From assembly GCA_965222895.1 (NCBI GenBank), contig CBDCVB010000001.1, positions 1,240,001 through 1,304,000 on the forward strand: 64,000 nt of DNA, read 5' to 3'. How positions within the stretch are numbered: position 1 is the stretch's first letter; each line of letters starts with the position of its first letter. A model generated the notes under the pieces. The model was not told where the DNA came from. It did no database searches and was given only the letters and a program-made list of their open reading frames with translations. Of the stretch, positions 1-8,219 are shown piece by piece. The position numbers were made by a program, and so were the translations under genes. Origin of the DNA: Bin87 sp965222895. Its GTDB lineage: Bacteria > Chloroflexota > Dehalococcoidia > Lucifugimonadales > UBA3495.

Positions 1-1
1 T

Positions 2-472
2 CAGACGCAGCAGCTCATCGCCGAGGTCATCGAGAACCTGGAGATTACGCGGGCGCTGCTGGCGGCGTCGGAGGCCCAGGCGTCAACCGACGAGTGGGGA
101 ATCTTCTGCCCCGACTACCGGCCTCTGCTGGTGGCGCGCAAGCAGATGATCCAGATGTATCCGCGGATGACCGAGATTCTGCACCTGCTGGGTTCCAGCA
201 GCCTGATGGCGCTGCCGGCCGAGGCCGACCTGAACGGCCCGCTGGCCGACGAGATCGAGCGTTACCTGGACACCGATACGGCGACGGCGGAGGAACGCAT
301 CCGGTTGTTCCGCCTGGCGTGGGACGTGTCCTGCAGCGCTTTCGGGGGCCGCCAGACGCTCTACGAGCGGTATTTCGGTGGAGACTCAGCCCGCAACGCC
401 GCCCTGCTCTACCAGATTTACGACCGCACGCCGGCGCGCCAGCTGGTGCAGGAATTTTTGAGTTGGGAGTAG
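2..472 (+). CDS. 4-hydroxyphenylacetate 3-monooxygenase (HpaB) family, C-terminal part
   Basis: The window opens inside this gene. The frame is open from base 2 with no start in view and gives about 156 residues to the TAG at 470-472. The tail (motif SAFGGRQTLYERYFGGD, then ALLYQIYDRTP) is what I recognise as the C-terminal four-helix part of FADH2-dependent aromatic hydroxylases of the HpaB/acyl-CoA dehydrogenase-like fold, where it serves in subunit packing and lines the flavin pocket. These enzymes hydroxylate phenolic substrates using reduced flavin from a partner reductase. The substrate cannot be inferred because the catalytic N-terminal portion lies outside the window. The gene ends 5 bases before a palindromic repeat that may act as its terminator. 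Confidence 0.75.
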   Translation, partial: QTQQLIAEVIENLEITRALLAASEAQASTDEWGIFCPDYRPLLVARKQMIQMYPRMTEILHLLGSSSLMALPAEADLNGPLADEIERYLDTDTATAEERIRLFRLAWDVSCSAFGGRQTLYERYFGGDSARNAALLYQIYDRTPARQLVQEFLSWE

Positions 473-477
473 GCGCC

Positions 478-589
478 TGTCATTGCGAGGAGCGCAGCGA
501 CGTGGCAATCTCGTTCCGGTGTCAACCACGCTGTGCCCCAGCGTACGGCATTAAGCCAACGAGATTGCCGCGCTGCGCTCGCAATGACA
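478..589. repeat. Palindromic interspersed repeat, family A, copy 1
   Basis: A 112-bp imperfect palindrome. The left arm begins TGTCATTGCGAGGAGCGCAG and the right arm (558-589) is its reverse complement apart from small indels. The same arms recur at 22553, 39138 and 53072. It sits between the HpaB-like stop and the MOSC gene. No open frame of its own is convincing. It could be a non-autonomous mobile element or a hairpin with a terminator-like role. Confidence 0.85.
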
Positions 590-629
590 TAGTGCAATCG
601 CGTCATTGACACGAATAGGAGTACAAACC

Positions 630-1391
630 TTGATAACCGTTGCCGAGATTAACATTGCGCCGGTGAAGTCCATGGGGCTGGTGTCGCTGGACGAAGTAGC
701 CCTGGATTTGGGCGGCATCCAGCACGACCGCCGCTTTTACCTGGTGAACGCCCAGGGGCGACTGCTAACCCGACGGCAGGTGGGCAAACTAGCCCAGTTG
801 ACGACTTCCTGGGACGGCGCGGCAGAACGGTTGACCATCGGCTTTCCGGGCGGCACGACGCTGGAAGGTCATCCGGACCTCGACCGCCCGGTATGGACCA
901 TCGTGTGGGGCCGGCGAGTGCGTGGGCGAGCCCTCATGGGCGAATGGATGGCCGTGCTGAGCGACTTTTGTGAGCAACCCGTTGCACTGATAATGTCAGA
1001 TTTGCCTTGCCAAGTGTTCGATGAATTTCCGGTGTCGGCGCTGTCCCGCGCGTCGGTGGAACGACTGTCGTCCGAGATGGGGATGTCGGAGGACGAATGC
1101 CTGGCCACCGACCGATTCCGCCCGACGCTCCTGCTGGACGGCTGTGAGCCTCACCAGGAGGACGGGTGGATGAACCGGCCGATCAGCGTGGGCGACGCCG
1201 TGGTGCGAATCCTGGCGCCCGACCCGCGCTGCGCCATCGTCGACCAGCATCCCGACACCGGCGAAACCGACACCGAGGTGGTCAGGTCGATCCTGGGCTA
1301 CCGTCCCAACCCGGCGGCGGCGTTCTTCGGCGTGTACGGCATCGTGGAAAAACCCGGCACGGTACACGTGGGGGATGTGGTGGCGTTGTAG
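630..1391 (+). CDS. MOSC domain protein (YcbX-like)
   Basis: A 253-residue protein with the two-part MOSC architecture: an N-terminal beta-barrel (roughly residues 1-100, with PVKSM and the GIQHDRRFYLVN motif) and a MOSC domain (roughly 120-250, with RFRPTLLLDG and PDPRCAIVDQHPDTG). MOSC proteins bind sulfur or molybdenum cofactor and act in sulfur carrier or N-hydroxylated base reduction. The conserved Cys expected to carry persulfide or cofactor is the one in PDPRCAIVD. I place the start at TTG 630, because AGGAG at 617-621 lies 8 bases upstream; an in-frame TTG at 606 has no ribosome site. A lone CoxL-like molybdoenzyme is coded 15 kb away, but no direct link is visible. Confidence 0.8.
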   Translation: MITVAEINIAPVKSMGLVSLDEVALDLGGIQHDRRFYLVNAQGRLLTRRQVGKLAQLTTSWDGAAERLTIGFPGGTTLEGHPDLDRPVWTIVWGRRVRGRALMGEWMAVLSDFCEQPVALIMSDLPCQVFDEFPVSALSRASVERLSSEMGMSEDECLATDRFRPTLLLDGCEPHQEDGWMNRPISVGDAVVRILAPDPRCAIVDQHPDTGETDTEVVRSILGYRPNPAAAFFGVYGIVEKPGTVHVGDVVAL

Positions 1392-1476
1392 GGAATGAAA
1401 TCGGCCCCCATCCCATACGAATGAGAGCCGATACGGATGAGAGCCGATTGCCGTGGCCGGATGCGCCCGGTGCGGC

Positions 1477-2817
1477 CTAGTGCTGCACCAGGCCCTCGTC
1501 CATCATGGCGGCGATGGCGCCGTCGAAGGCTTCGATGGTGAAGTCGATGTCGGCCTCGGTGTGAGTGCCGGACAACACGCCGCTGGTGCGCGACATCAGG
1601 TCGACGCCCCGAACCTGCAGGGCCTGGCGAAGGCTGCGCTGGATGGCCATGGGCTGGTCCTTGAGGCGGGACGCGTCCAGGCCGGCGATGCTGCGTTCGC
1701 CAAAGTACAGGTGGAAGGTTGACGCCTCGCCGTAGACGGTGGCATTGAGCTCCCGCCGGTCGACTACTTCGCGCAGACCCACCCGGAGTCGCTCGGCCAT
1801 CAGGTCGGCCTGGGCGTTGTACTCGCCGGTGGCGACCAGGCGCAGGGCAGCGTTGCCGGCGGCGGCGGCGTATGGATTGGCGTTGAATGTGCCGCCGTGC
1901 AGGACGCGCTCGTAGCGGTCGTGGTGGCTGTCGCCCGTCTGGTGCATCACGGCCATCACCTCATCCCGGCCGGCAACGGCGCCGCCGGGCAGACCGCCGG
2001 TGAGGATCTTGGCCATGGTGAACAGGTCAGGGTCGATGCCAAGACTCTCCTGTGCGCCGCCGGGCGCCCAGCGGAACCCGGTGATTACCTCGTCGAGGAT
2101 CATAACCACGCCGTGCTCGCGGGTCAGTCGGCGCACGCCTTCCAGGAAGCCTTCGGGCAGGGGCACGGTGCCGTAGGAAGCGCCCGATGCCTCGGTGATG
2201 ACGCCGGCGATGTTGTCGTCGTTGTTCAAGACGTTTTCCAGCGCGGTCAGGTCGGTGGGAAGGACGACGATGGAGTCGATGACACCCTGGGGAATGCCGA
2301 TGGACGCCGGCACGTCGAAGGGTGGCACGTTGCCGGGCATGACGTAATCGTGCCAGCCGTGGTAGTGGGACTCCCAGCGGATGATCTTCTCCTTGCCGGT
2401 GTGGGCGCGGGCGACGCGCATGGCCAGCATCGTGGCCTCGGCGCCGGAGCCAACGAACCGCACCTTGTCGGCAGAGGACATGAGCGTACAGACGCGCTCG
2501 CCCCATTCCAACATAGACTCGGTGGGCGCGCCGAAGTGGGACCCGTCGGCCAGCACGGCAGACAGGGCGCTAACCACCTCCGGGTGAGCGTGGCCCAGCA
2601 GCAATGACGCGGAGCCCATGCCGTAGTCGACATATTCGTTCCCGTCGATGTCCCATTTTCGCGGCCCGCTACCCCTCGCGACAATCACCGGGAAGGGGTC
2701 GGAGGTGTAGCCGTCGTGTCCCGGACTCCCGGAGGGAAAATGGGCCCGGAAGCTGGGCTGCAGTTCCAGGGACCGGGGATTCATCCGGATGTACTGTTCC
2801 TGAATGGTCTCAGCCAT
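1477..2817 (-). CDS. Class III aminotransferase, glutamate-1-semialdehyde 2,1-aminomutase-like
   Basis: A 446-residue fold-type I PLP enzyme. The phosphate-binding stretch VGSGAEA is near 122-128, the PLP-contacting Asp in ILDEVITGFR is near 242, and the Schiff-base Lys is K270 in FTMAKILTGG. The overall layout (HYHGWHDYV, GGLPGGAV) is that of glutamate-1-semialdehyde aminomutase and its relatives. The true HemL is usually about 430 residues and clustered with haem genes. Here the neighbours are a MOSC protein and an esterase, and the N-terminus carries extra residues, so a catabolic or secondary-metabolic aminomutase or transaminase is equally likely. The gene is convergent with the MOSC gene, with 85 bases between stops. 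Confidence 0.8.
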   Translation of the reverse strand: MAETIQEQYIRMNPRSLELQPSFRAHFPSGSPGHDGYTSDPFPVIVARGSGPRKWDIDGNEYVDYGMGSASLLLGHAHPEVVSALSAVLADGSHFGAPTESMLEWGERVCTLMSSADKVRFVGSGAEATMLAMRVARAHTGKEKIIRWESHYHGWHDYVMPGNVPPFDVPASIGIPQGVIDSIVVLPTDLTALENVLNNDDNIAGVITEASGASYGTVPLPEGFLEGVRRLTREHGVVMILDEVITGFRWAPGGAQESLGIDPDLFTMAKILTGGLPGGAVAGRDEVMAVMHQTGDSHHDRYERVLHGGTFNANPYAAAAGNAALRLVATGEYNAQADLMAERLRVGLREVVDRRELNATVYGEASTFHLYFGERSIAGLDASRLKDQPMAIQRSLRQALQVRGVDLMSRTSGVLSGTHTEADIDFTIEAFDGAIAAMMDEGLVQH

Positions 2818-2894
2818 AGTTGGAGCTCCTTCGCGACGGAGGCCGCGTTGGTCTGTTCGGATCGGGTTGTACCGAGGTCAGTTGTGGAATGGAG

Positions 2895-4859
2895 TCAGTT
2901 GTCGGCGGCGACGGCTGCCGTCTCGTTCTGAAGGATGGAGGCGAAGGCGGTTTGCAACTCGCGGCAGGACAGTTCCAGCGCCTGCCGTCCCTTGTCGATG
3001 ACGTGGGGCATTCCGTAGAAGCCGTGGATTACACCATCATATCGCTTTTGCACGGTGGGCACGCCCGCTTCCCGGAGGGCCACGGCGTAGGCTTCGCCCT
3101 CGTCCCGCAGCGGGTCGAACTCGGCGGTTATAACCAGCGCCGGGCACAAATCGGACGTTAGTCGGGCCCGCAAAGGCGACACAAAAATGTTGTAGGCGGA
3201 GAGTTCAGACCGGTCCAGGTAGTGATCCCAGAACCATTGCATGCTGGCGGTTTCCAGGAACATACCCTTACCGTTGACTGCGTAAGAACGTCCATTGTAG
3301 GCGGCATCGGTGCAGGGGTAAACCAGCAACTGGTATGCCAGCGGGTGTGGGAAATCCTCGTAGGACAGGGCGACCGCGGCGGCCAGGTTCCCGCCGGCGC
3401 TGTCGCCGCCCACCGCGATGGCTTCGGGACGGCTGCCGAGAGACTCGGCGTTGTACATCGCCCACATTGTGGCGGTAAGACAGTCTTCGAAAGGCGTGGG
3501 GAATTTGTACTCGGGGGCCAGCCGGTAGTCGACTGAGATGACCACCGAATTGGCGCCCACGCAAAGCTCGCGAGCAGTGGCGTCGGCGGTTTCGATGTTG
3601 CCGATGACCCAACCGCCGCCGTGGAACCACACCAGCGTGCCCCAGGGGCCGGAGCCCTCGGGCGTGTAGATGCGTATGGGCACTTCTCCCGGTTCCTTGC
3701 CGTACATGTTCTGAATGATACGGTCTTCGACCTTGCCCACCGCCGGGCCTTCCGGTCGGGGCCGGTTGTTCATCACCTCGCGACACTCCACCGCGCTCAT
3801 ATCCTGGAACGGCTTGAGTTTGAGCGAATCGAACAGCTCCAGCACGTTGCGGGCTTGCGGATCCAGCAGCTTGCGCATCGCCGTCTTGTCGCCCTGGTGC
3901 TGAGCGTGATACTCAGCCACCATGTCATCAACGGCGCCGCGCAGGAATTCGCCGGCATCGTCCATCGCCGCGCGGGACGTATCAATGACGCCGGCCATGC
4001 TGAAAAAGCCGTGAATCATGCCGGGGTAACGCTTCACCGTCGACGGCACACCCATCTGCTTCAGGTGGCGTGCGTAGGCTTCGCCCTCGTCGCGCAGCGG
4101 GTCGTACTCAGCGGTGAGGGTGAAGGATTTGGCCAGTTTGTCGGCATGAGGAAAGTCGGGAGCCAGCTGCAACGGAGCGGCCAGCGGGTTGGCGGCATCA
4201 GCGGGGTCAGCCAGAAACTGGTCCCAGTACCACATCATTCCCTGGCGTTCCAGGTTATAGCCGGCGCCGTTATCGGCGTAGGAACCGGTGCCGAAATCGC
4301 GGTCGGTTACCGGATAAACGAGCAGTTGATGGCTCACGCGCACGTCCCCCGTTTCGGCAACCTTGATGCTGACGCCGGCAGCCAGGTTACCCCCCGCGCT
4401 ATCCCCGCCAACGGACACAACACCCGAAACTCCACCCAGAGCTTCGGCGTGTTCGCTGGCCCAGAGCGTAGCCGCGTAACAGTCGTCAAGCGGTTCGGGG
4501 AACTTGGCTTCCGGAGATAATCGGTAGTCCACCGACACTACGATGTTGCGAGATGTGACACAAAGATGCCGGCTGGTGCCGTCGGCAGATTCCAGGTCGC
4601 CAGTAACCCAACCGCCTCCGTGATACCACACCAGTATCGGGAACGGCCCTTCGCCTTCGGGAGTGTAAATGCGAACCGGCACACCGCCCGCCGGAGTGGG
4701 AACGGTCCGGTCTTCGACCTTGCCAACCTCCGGCCCGGGTGCGCGCGGACGCTTGCTGGCGTTCTCACGGGCTTCTTCAGGCGAGACGGTGTGGTTGGCT
4801 GGCAGGCCCAGGGCGCGGGTCGCTTCGATAATCTGTTGAGCTTGTGGGTGCAGGGGCAT
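2895..4859 (-). CDS. Tandem-duplicated alpha/beta hydrolase (HSL-family esterase, double length)
   Basis: A 654-residue protein made of two complete hormone-sensitive-lipase-type esterase domains in one frame. Domain 1 covers about residues 1-315: oxyanion motif HGGGW at 80-84, nucleophile Ser154 in GGDSAGG, Asp253 in EYDPLRDEGEAY and His283 in MIHGFF. Domain 2 covers about 330-645: HGGGW at 413-417, Ser487 in GGDSAGG, then EFDPLRDEGEAY and VIHGFY. Both triads look intact. Family members are normally about 310-340 residues and single-domain, so this is an internal duplication with fusion. No signal peptide is seen, so it is probably cytoplasmic. AAGGAG lies just upstream of the ATG. The natural ester substrate is unknown. 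Confidence 0.85.
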   Translation of the reverse strand: MPLHPQAQQIIEATRALGLPANHTVSPEEARENASKRPRAPGPEVGKVEDRTVPTPAGGVPVRIYTPEGEGPFPILVWYHGGGWVTGDLESADGTSRHLCVTSRNIVVSVDYRLSPEAKFPEPLDDCYAATLWASEHAEALGGVSGVVSVGGDSAGGNLAAGVSIKVAETGDVRVSHQLLVYPVTDRDFGTGSYADNGAGYNLERQGMMWYWDQFLADPADAANPLAAPLQLAPDFPHADKLAKSFTLTAEYDPLRDEGEAYARHLKQMGVPSTVKRYPGMIHGFFSMAGVIDTSRAAMDDAGEFLRGAVDDMVAEYHAQHQGDKTAMRKLLDPQARNVLELFDSLKLKPFQDMSAVECREVMNNRPRPEGPAVGKVEDRIIQNMYGKEPGEVPIRIYTPEGSGPWGTLVWFHGGGWVIGNIETADATARELCVGANSVVISVDYRLAPEYKFPTPFEDCLTATMWAMYNAESLGSRPEAIAVGGDSAGGNLAAAVALSYEDFPHPLAYQLLVYPCTDAAYNGRSYAVNGKGMFLETASMQWFWDHYLDRSELSAYNIFVSPLRARLTSDLCPALVITAEFDPLRDEGEAYAVALREAGVPTVQKRYDGVIHGFYGMPHVIDKGRQALELSCRELQTAFASILQNETAAVAADN

Positions 4860-4954
4860 GGCGGGGCTCCTTACGCTGGTTGGCGGATAGCAATGGGCCG
4901 CCGGGCGACAGCATGCTGTTGCGTCGGCGGCGGCCTCAATATCGGGGTGGTTGG

Positions 4955-6127
4955 TTATGCGCTGCGTGCTGCGTAGTCTTCCCGGGCGCGGTCCAGGGCG
5001 CGACTACGTCCAGCCATCAGGGATTCGTTGCGTTCGTAGGCCCACTGGTTGGAGGCCTTGGCAGCTTCGGCAGAACCCTGGAAGTGGGGCATCACGTGGC
5101 GCGCGATCAACTCGTAGCTGTGCAGCATATGCTCACGAGCGGCCCAGTCGACGGTTTGCACCATAAAGCCGCCGAAACCGCCGCTACGCTCTTCCAGACG
5201 TTTGATGCCTTCTATGCAGTCGTCGGGCGTCCCGATAATCCAGGCGCCGCGTTCGGCCAGCACGTCGATGATTTTTTCGGGCGGCCCATCGACCACCTGA
5301 GGGCGACCCATCGTATGCTCGAAATATTCACGCTGGTAGCGCCCCGCGCCGATGCGGGCCTGCTCGAACGCTTCCTCCCTGGTGTCGGCCAGGTGTACCG
5401 GCAGCACCAGCCGCCAATCGAAGCGGTCAACCACCTGGCTGTGCTCGGCGGCCGATTCTTCGCAAATGTCCCAAAGGTCTTTCAGGTCGATGCCCGACGG
5501 AGCGGCGGGGTCCCGCGGAGTGGTAATGGTCAACACGGAAGCGCCGTGTTTGCCAGCCAGGGATACGCCGGAGGGCGTTTGCACTGATGCAACCGAAATA
5601 GGCATATGGGGCGTCTGGTAAGGCCGCAGTTGCAGCATTGCTTCCTGACACTCAAACCAGTCGCTCTTGTGGGTGATCGGCTCCTTCTCGGTGAAAAGGC
5701 GCATGATCACACCCAGGGCTTCGTCCATGCGAATGCGCTGCTTGGTGGGGTCTATTCCCATCATGTAGGCATCGCCGGGCAGGGCGCCCGGCCCCACCCC
5801 CAGCATCACGCGGCCACGGGTCATGTGGTCGAGCTGAGTCATCCAGTTGGCCACCATAAAGGGATGGTGATACGGGAGGCTGACCACGCCGGTGCCCAAT
5901 TTGATGTGCTTGGTACGGTCGGCGGCGACGCCAATGAAAATCTCGGGCGACGAGATGATTTCCCAGCCGGCGCTATGGTGTTCACCAATCCAGGCTTCGT
6001 CAAAACCAAGATAGTCAAGCCATTGCACGAGTTCGAGGTCGCGCTCCAGCGCCAGCGTGGGGTTCTCACCGGCCCGGTGGAAAGGGCCCATAAAAATGCC
6101 AAATTTCATCCGATCTGGTAACGCCAT
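4955..6127 (-). CDS. LLM-class flavin-dependent oxidoreductase (luciferase-like monooxygenase)
   Basis: A 390-residue TIM-barrel protein of the bacterial luciferase-like superfamily, using FMN or F420. Recognisable parts are the N-terminal strand KFGIFMGPFH, the EHHSAGWE segment, GTGVVSLPYHHPFMVAN, and the MLGVGPGALPGDAYMMGI loop. I chose the ATG at 6127 because GGAGGAGG lies 7-8 bases upstream; the frame extends to 6148, but those codons overlap the ribosome site. It lies 95 bases downstream (minus strand) of nothing else and 95 bases upstream of the double esterase, so the two may be co-transcribed; ester cleavage after Baeyer-Villiger-type or alkane-type oxidation is one possible joint role. 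The substrate cannot be read from sequence. Confidence 0.8.
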   Translation of the reverse strand: MALPDRMKFGIFMGPFHRAGENPTLALERDLELVQWLDYLGFDEAWIGEHHSAGWEIISSPEIFIGVAADRTKHIKLGTGVVSLPYHHPFMVANWMTQLDHMTRGRVMLGVGPGALPGDAYMMGIDPTKQRIRMDEALGVIMRLFTEKEPITHKSDWFECQEAMLQLRPYQTPHMPISVASVQTPSGVSLAGKHGASVLTITTPRDPAAPSGIDLKDLWDICEESAAEHSQVVDRFDWRLVLPVHLADTREEAFEQARIGAGRYQREYFEHTMGRPQVVDGPPEKIIDVLAERGAWIIGTPDDCIEGIKRLEERSGGFGGFMVQTVDWAAREHMLHSYELIARHVMPHFQGSAEAAKASNQWAYERNESLMAGRSRALDRAREDYAARSA

Positions 6128-6256
6128 TGGGGAACCTCCTCCGTGCAAACCCTTGGATAGTCCGCGGCCCGCACTCGTGGAGTTGCGCAGCCTGTTGAAC
6201 CGTTATGGCCGCATTATATGGGGGATGTGGTGCGGCGGCAAGCGAGACGGTTTGGG

Positions 6257-6262
6257 TATAAT
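6257..6262 (+). promoter_or_regulatory. Candidate -10 box upstream of the 526-residue gene
   Basis: A perfect TATAAT lies 37 bases before the chosen ATG at 6299. No good TTGACA-like -35 is present at 16-18 bases upstream, so the promoter call rests on the -10 alone. Confidence 0.4.
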
Positions 6263-6298
6263 AGAAATTCGGAATTAACGAGCACGAGGTGGGTGAAG

Positions 6299-7879
6299 AT
6301 GCCGGGAATGACTCAACGAATTCAAATGATAGGCAGTCAAAATCAGATGCGTAACGCCGAGAAGTTGGCCCGCGATTGGGCAGTAGCCCACGCTGGCAGC
6401 TACCATGGTCCGGCGCGCAAGGAACTAGGCGGCACTCTGCCCATCCGGAGATATGAGCAGGATAATCTGACAATCAGCCTGTCCAAACCGATGTCGCCCG
6501 CCATCAAGCAGTGCCAACTCGTCAGCGTTCGCTACCGGCATCCCGGTATAGAAACGCCCTACGTGAGCTATCTGATGACCTACACCCCGGCGGAATCAAC
6601 GCAACCCGGCGGCTATCTGGTGTCTGTTACCAACTGGCCCGCCGCACTGCAAGCCGCTATGCTGCCGTGGAACGATAAGGCGGAAGCTGGCATCGACGGT
6701 CTGGATAGTCTCATGCGGGAAATCGATTCCAACCGTTCCGACGCCGGGAAATCCGGCGCAAATAAACAGGAGTCAGTGTCCAGTATTGACGACTTGTTCG
6801 GACGAGGAGACATGACAATTGTCCTAGCTGAGGACGGTCAACCGGAAAGTGATTTTCTAGAACTGGCGGCGGAACATAGTGATTGGGCCGGCGTGAGTAC
6901 GCTCAGTGCCTCGGAGCGATTGACAATTGGCTTGGAGTTGTCAATGGAGCAACTTTACGGTTGGGTCAGGGCAAGAATCGCGCTCTTTTCGCGCCACCCA
7001 AACGCTGCTGGCCATAGGTTGTTGATGGCGGAATCCGATTACGAACCAGCTGCTACTTTTCTCGAAGAACAACGGGACCGCACCATCAACGAAACCCCCA
7101 ACCGCAACTGCTTACTCCTGATGGAATTGCTGGAATCCACTGCCGCAATCCTGGCTGTTCCCTTGGCGACAGACGCCAAGGTTATGGCAGAACCGATTGT
7201 TGAATCAACCACCCTCCCGAGAGAAGACTTCGCCGAAGTGGACCGCCCTGAGAATGTTGCTATGCAGCAACGCGTTTATGTGCTGGAAGACCAGCTAGGT
7301 GAAGCCAAAGCCGCGATTGCCCTGCTGCAAGAAAAGCTGGAGCAGTACGAATACCAGGATACTGATGCAGAGGCCGAGGAAACGGACAGCATCGCCAAGA
7401 ATCACGACGCAGTTGATTTAGACGCTAATCGGGTAATGACGGTAATAGGAGGTATCATTGCTCCGGAACGATTTCCCAAACTGCGTTTCCTTACCAACTG
7501 CACGAAACCGCTTGAAGACTACGGTAAGCCCAGGCCGAACGGCGTGGAGATTTTGGCGGCCCTGGACGCCATCAATCGGTTGGCGCAAGCCTGGTACAAC
7601 ACACCGGGTGGCAGCATCGGCCCTTGGGACAACTATTTCGTCGATCTCACCGGATGGAAGCACGCTGACCGTGAGTCAGAATTCACGATGTCTCGTTACG
7701 GAGACAAGAGGTCTTTCAGCGACCAGGAACAAGGGAGACTAGTTGCCATTGAACGGCATCTGACCTACCAGGGGTCGAGTGGGGGATTGCAAATCTACTT
7801 CGACCGAGATGACATGACTGACACGTTCATCGTCGGATACATCGGAGAACACCTACCCTACCCCACTGCCCGCTCCTGA
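6299..7879 (+). CDS. Unrecognised 526-residue protein with central coiled coil
   Basis: I do not recognise this protein. The start at ATG 6299 is favoured by GAGGTG 7 bases upstream and a TATAAT further up; the frame extends to 6218 without a ribosome site. Three zones are visible: an N-terminal globular part (to about residue 150), a middle region with acidic low-complexity linkers, and a heptad-like coiled coil near residues 321-360 (LEDQLGEAKAAIALLQEKLEQ). The C-terminal 145 residues (from MTVIGGIIAPERFPKL) look like a compact domain ending in IYFDRDDM...FIVGYIGEHLPYPT. That ending resembles the C-terminal domain of some poorly characterised proteins in accessory regions, but I cannot name the family. 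No signal peptide or membrane segment is visible. It stands alone, divergent from the monooxygenase. Confidence 0.6.
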   Translation: MPGMTQRIQMIGSQNQMRNAEKLARDWAVAHAGSYHGPARKELGGTLPIRRYEQDNLTISLSKPMSPAIKQCQLVSVRYRHPGIETPYVSYLMTYTPAESTQPGGYLVSVTNWPAALQAAMLPWNDKAEAGIDGLDSLMREIDSNRSDAGKSGANKQESVSSIDDLFGRGDMTIVLAEDGQPESDFLELAAEHSDWAGVSTLSASERLTIGLELSMEQLYGWVRARIALFSRHPNAAGHRLLMAESDYEPAATFLEEQRDRTINETPNRNCLLLMELLESTAAILAVPLATDAKVMAEPIVESTTLPREDFAEVDRPENVAMQQRVYVLEDQLGEAKAAIALLQEKLEQYEYQDTDAEAEETDSIAKNHDAVDLDANRVMTVIGGIIAPERFPKLRFLTNCTKPLEDYGKPRPNGVEILAALDAINRLAQAWYNTPGGSIGPWDNYFVDLTGWKHADRESEFTMSRYGDKRSFSDQEQGRLVAIERHLTYQGSSGGLQIYFDRDDMTDTFIVGYIGEHLPYPTARS

Positions 7880-7891
7880 ATTGCAAGGTGG

Positions 7892-8160
7892 CTATTTGCT
7901 CAAATCTGGCTTCGACCTGCAATTGTCCCCGGGTTCTTCCAAGCATTGGATGTGGGCTTCCGTGGCTGCTTGGTAGCGCTCCACAATACGATTGGCCCGT
8001 TCGTATTCCTGCCGGGTACGCTAGCTCTGTTCTCGGTATTGTTGGACCAGTCCTCTATAGTGGAGCGTTCGAGTTCTGGCCGCCCGCCTGGCTCATCCAC
8101 ACGACTATCTTTGAGCAGCCATTCGACCAGGCTTGCGGCCAATTGATTCGGATGTTTCAT
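7892..8160 (-). pseudogene. Degenerate small reading frame (frameshift plus in-frame stop)
   Basis: On the minus strand an ATG at 8160 opens MKHPNQLAASLVEWLLKDSR and runs about 40 residues of plausible protein. The adjacent frame then carries a strongly protein-like tail (RTRQEYERANRIVERYQAAT onward, ending at TAG 7892-7894), preceded by an in-frame TAG. The two halves read as one small gene with a frameshift and a nonsense change. The family is unknown. The surrounding 340 bases between the neighbouring genes hold nothing else I can support. Confidence 0.35.
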
Positions 8161-8219
8161 GGCGCATCGAGCGGCTATGAGATTCGTTCAGTTCCCGCCG
8201 GCTCTTGCAGTGGCGAGCG

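Noticed and set aside
606..629. Longer N-terminus of the MOSC gene from TTG 606
   Set aside because: No ribosome site there, and AGGAG at 617-621 would fall inside it; TTG 630 fits.
1897..2607. Long plus-strand frame antisense to the aminotransferase
   Set aside because: Its composition (Val, Gly, Ala, His-rich) mirrors the coding strand of the GSAM-like gene, which has clear catalytic motifs.
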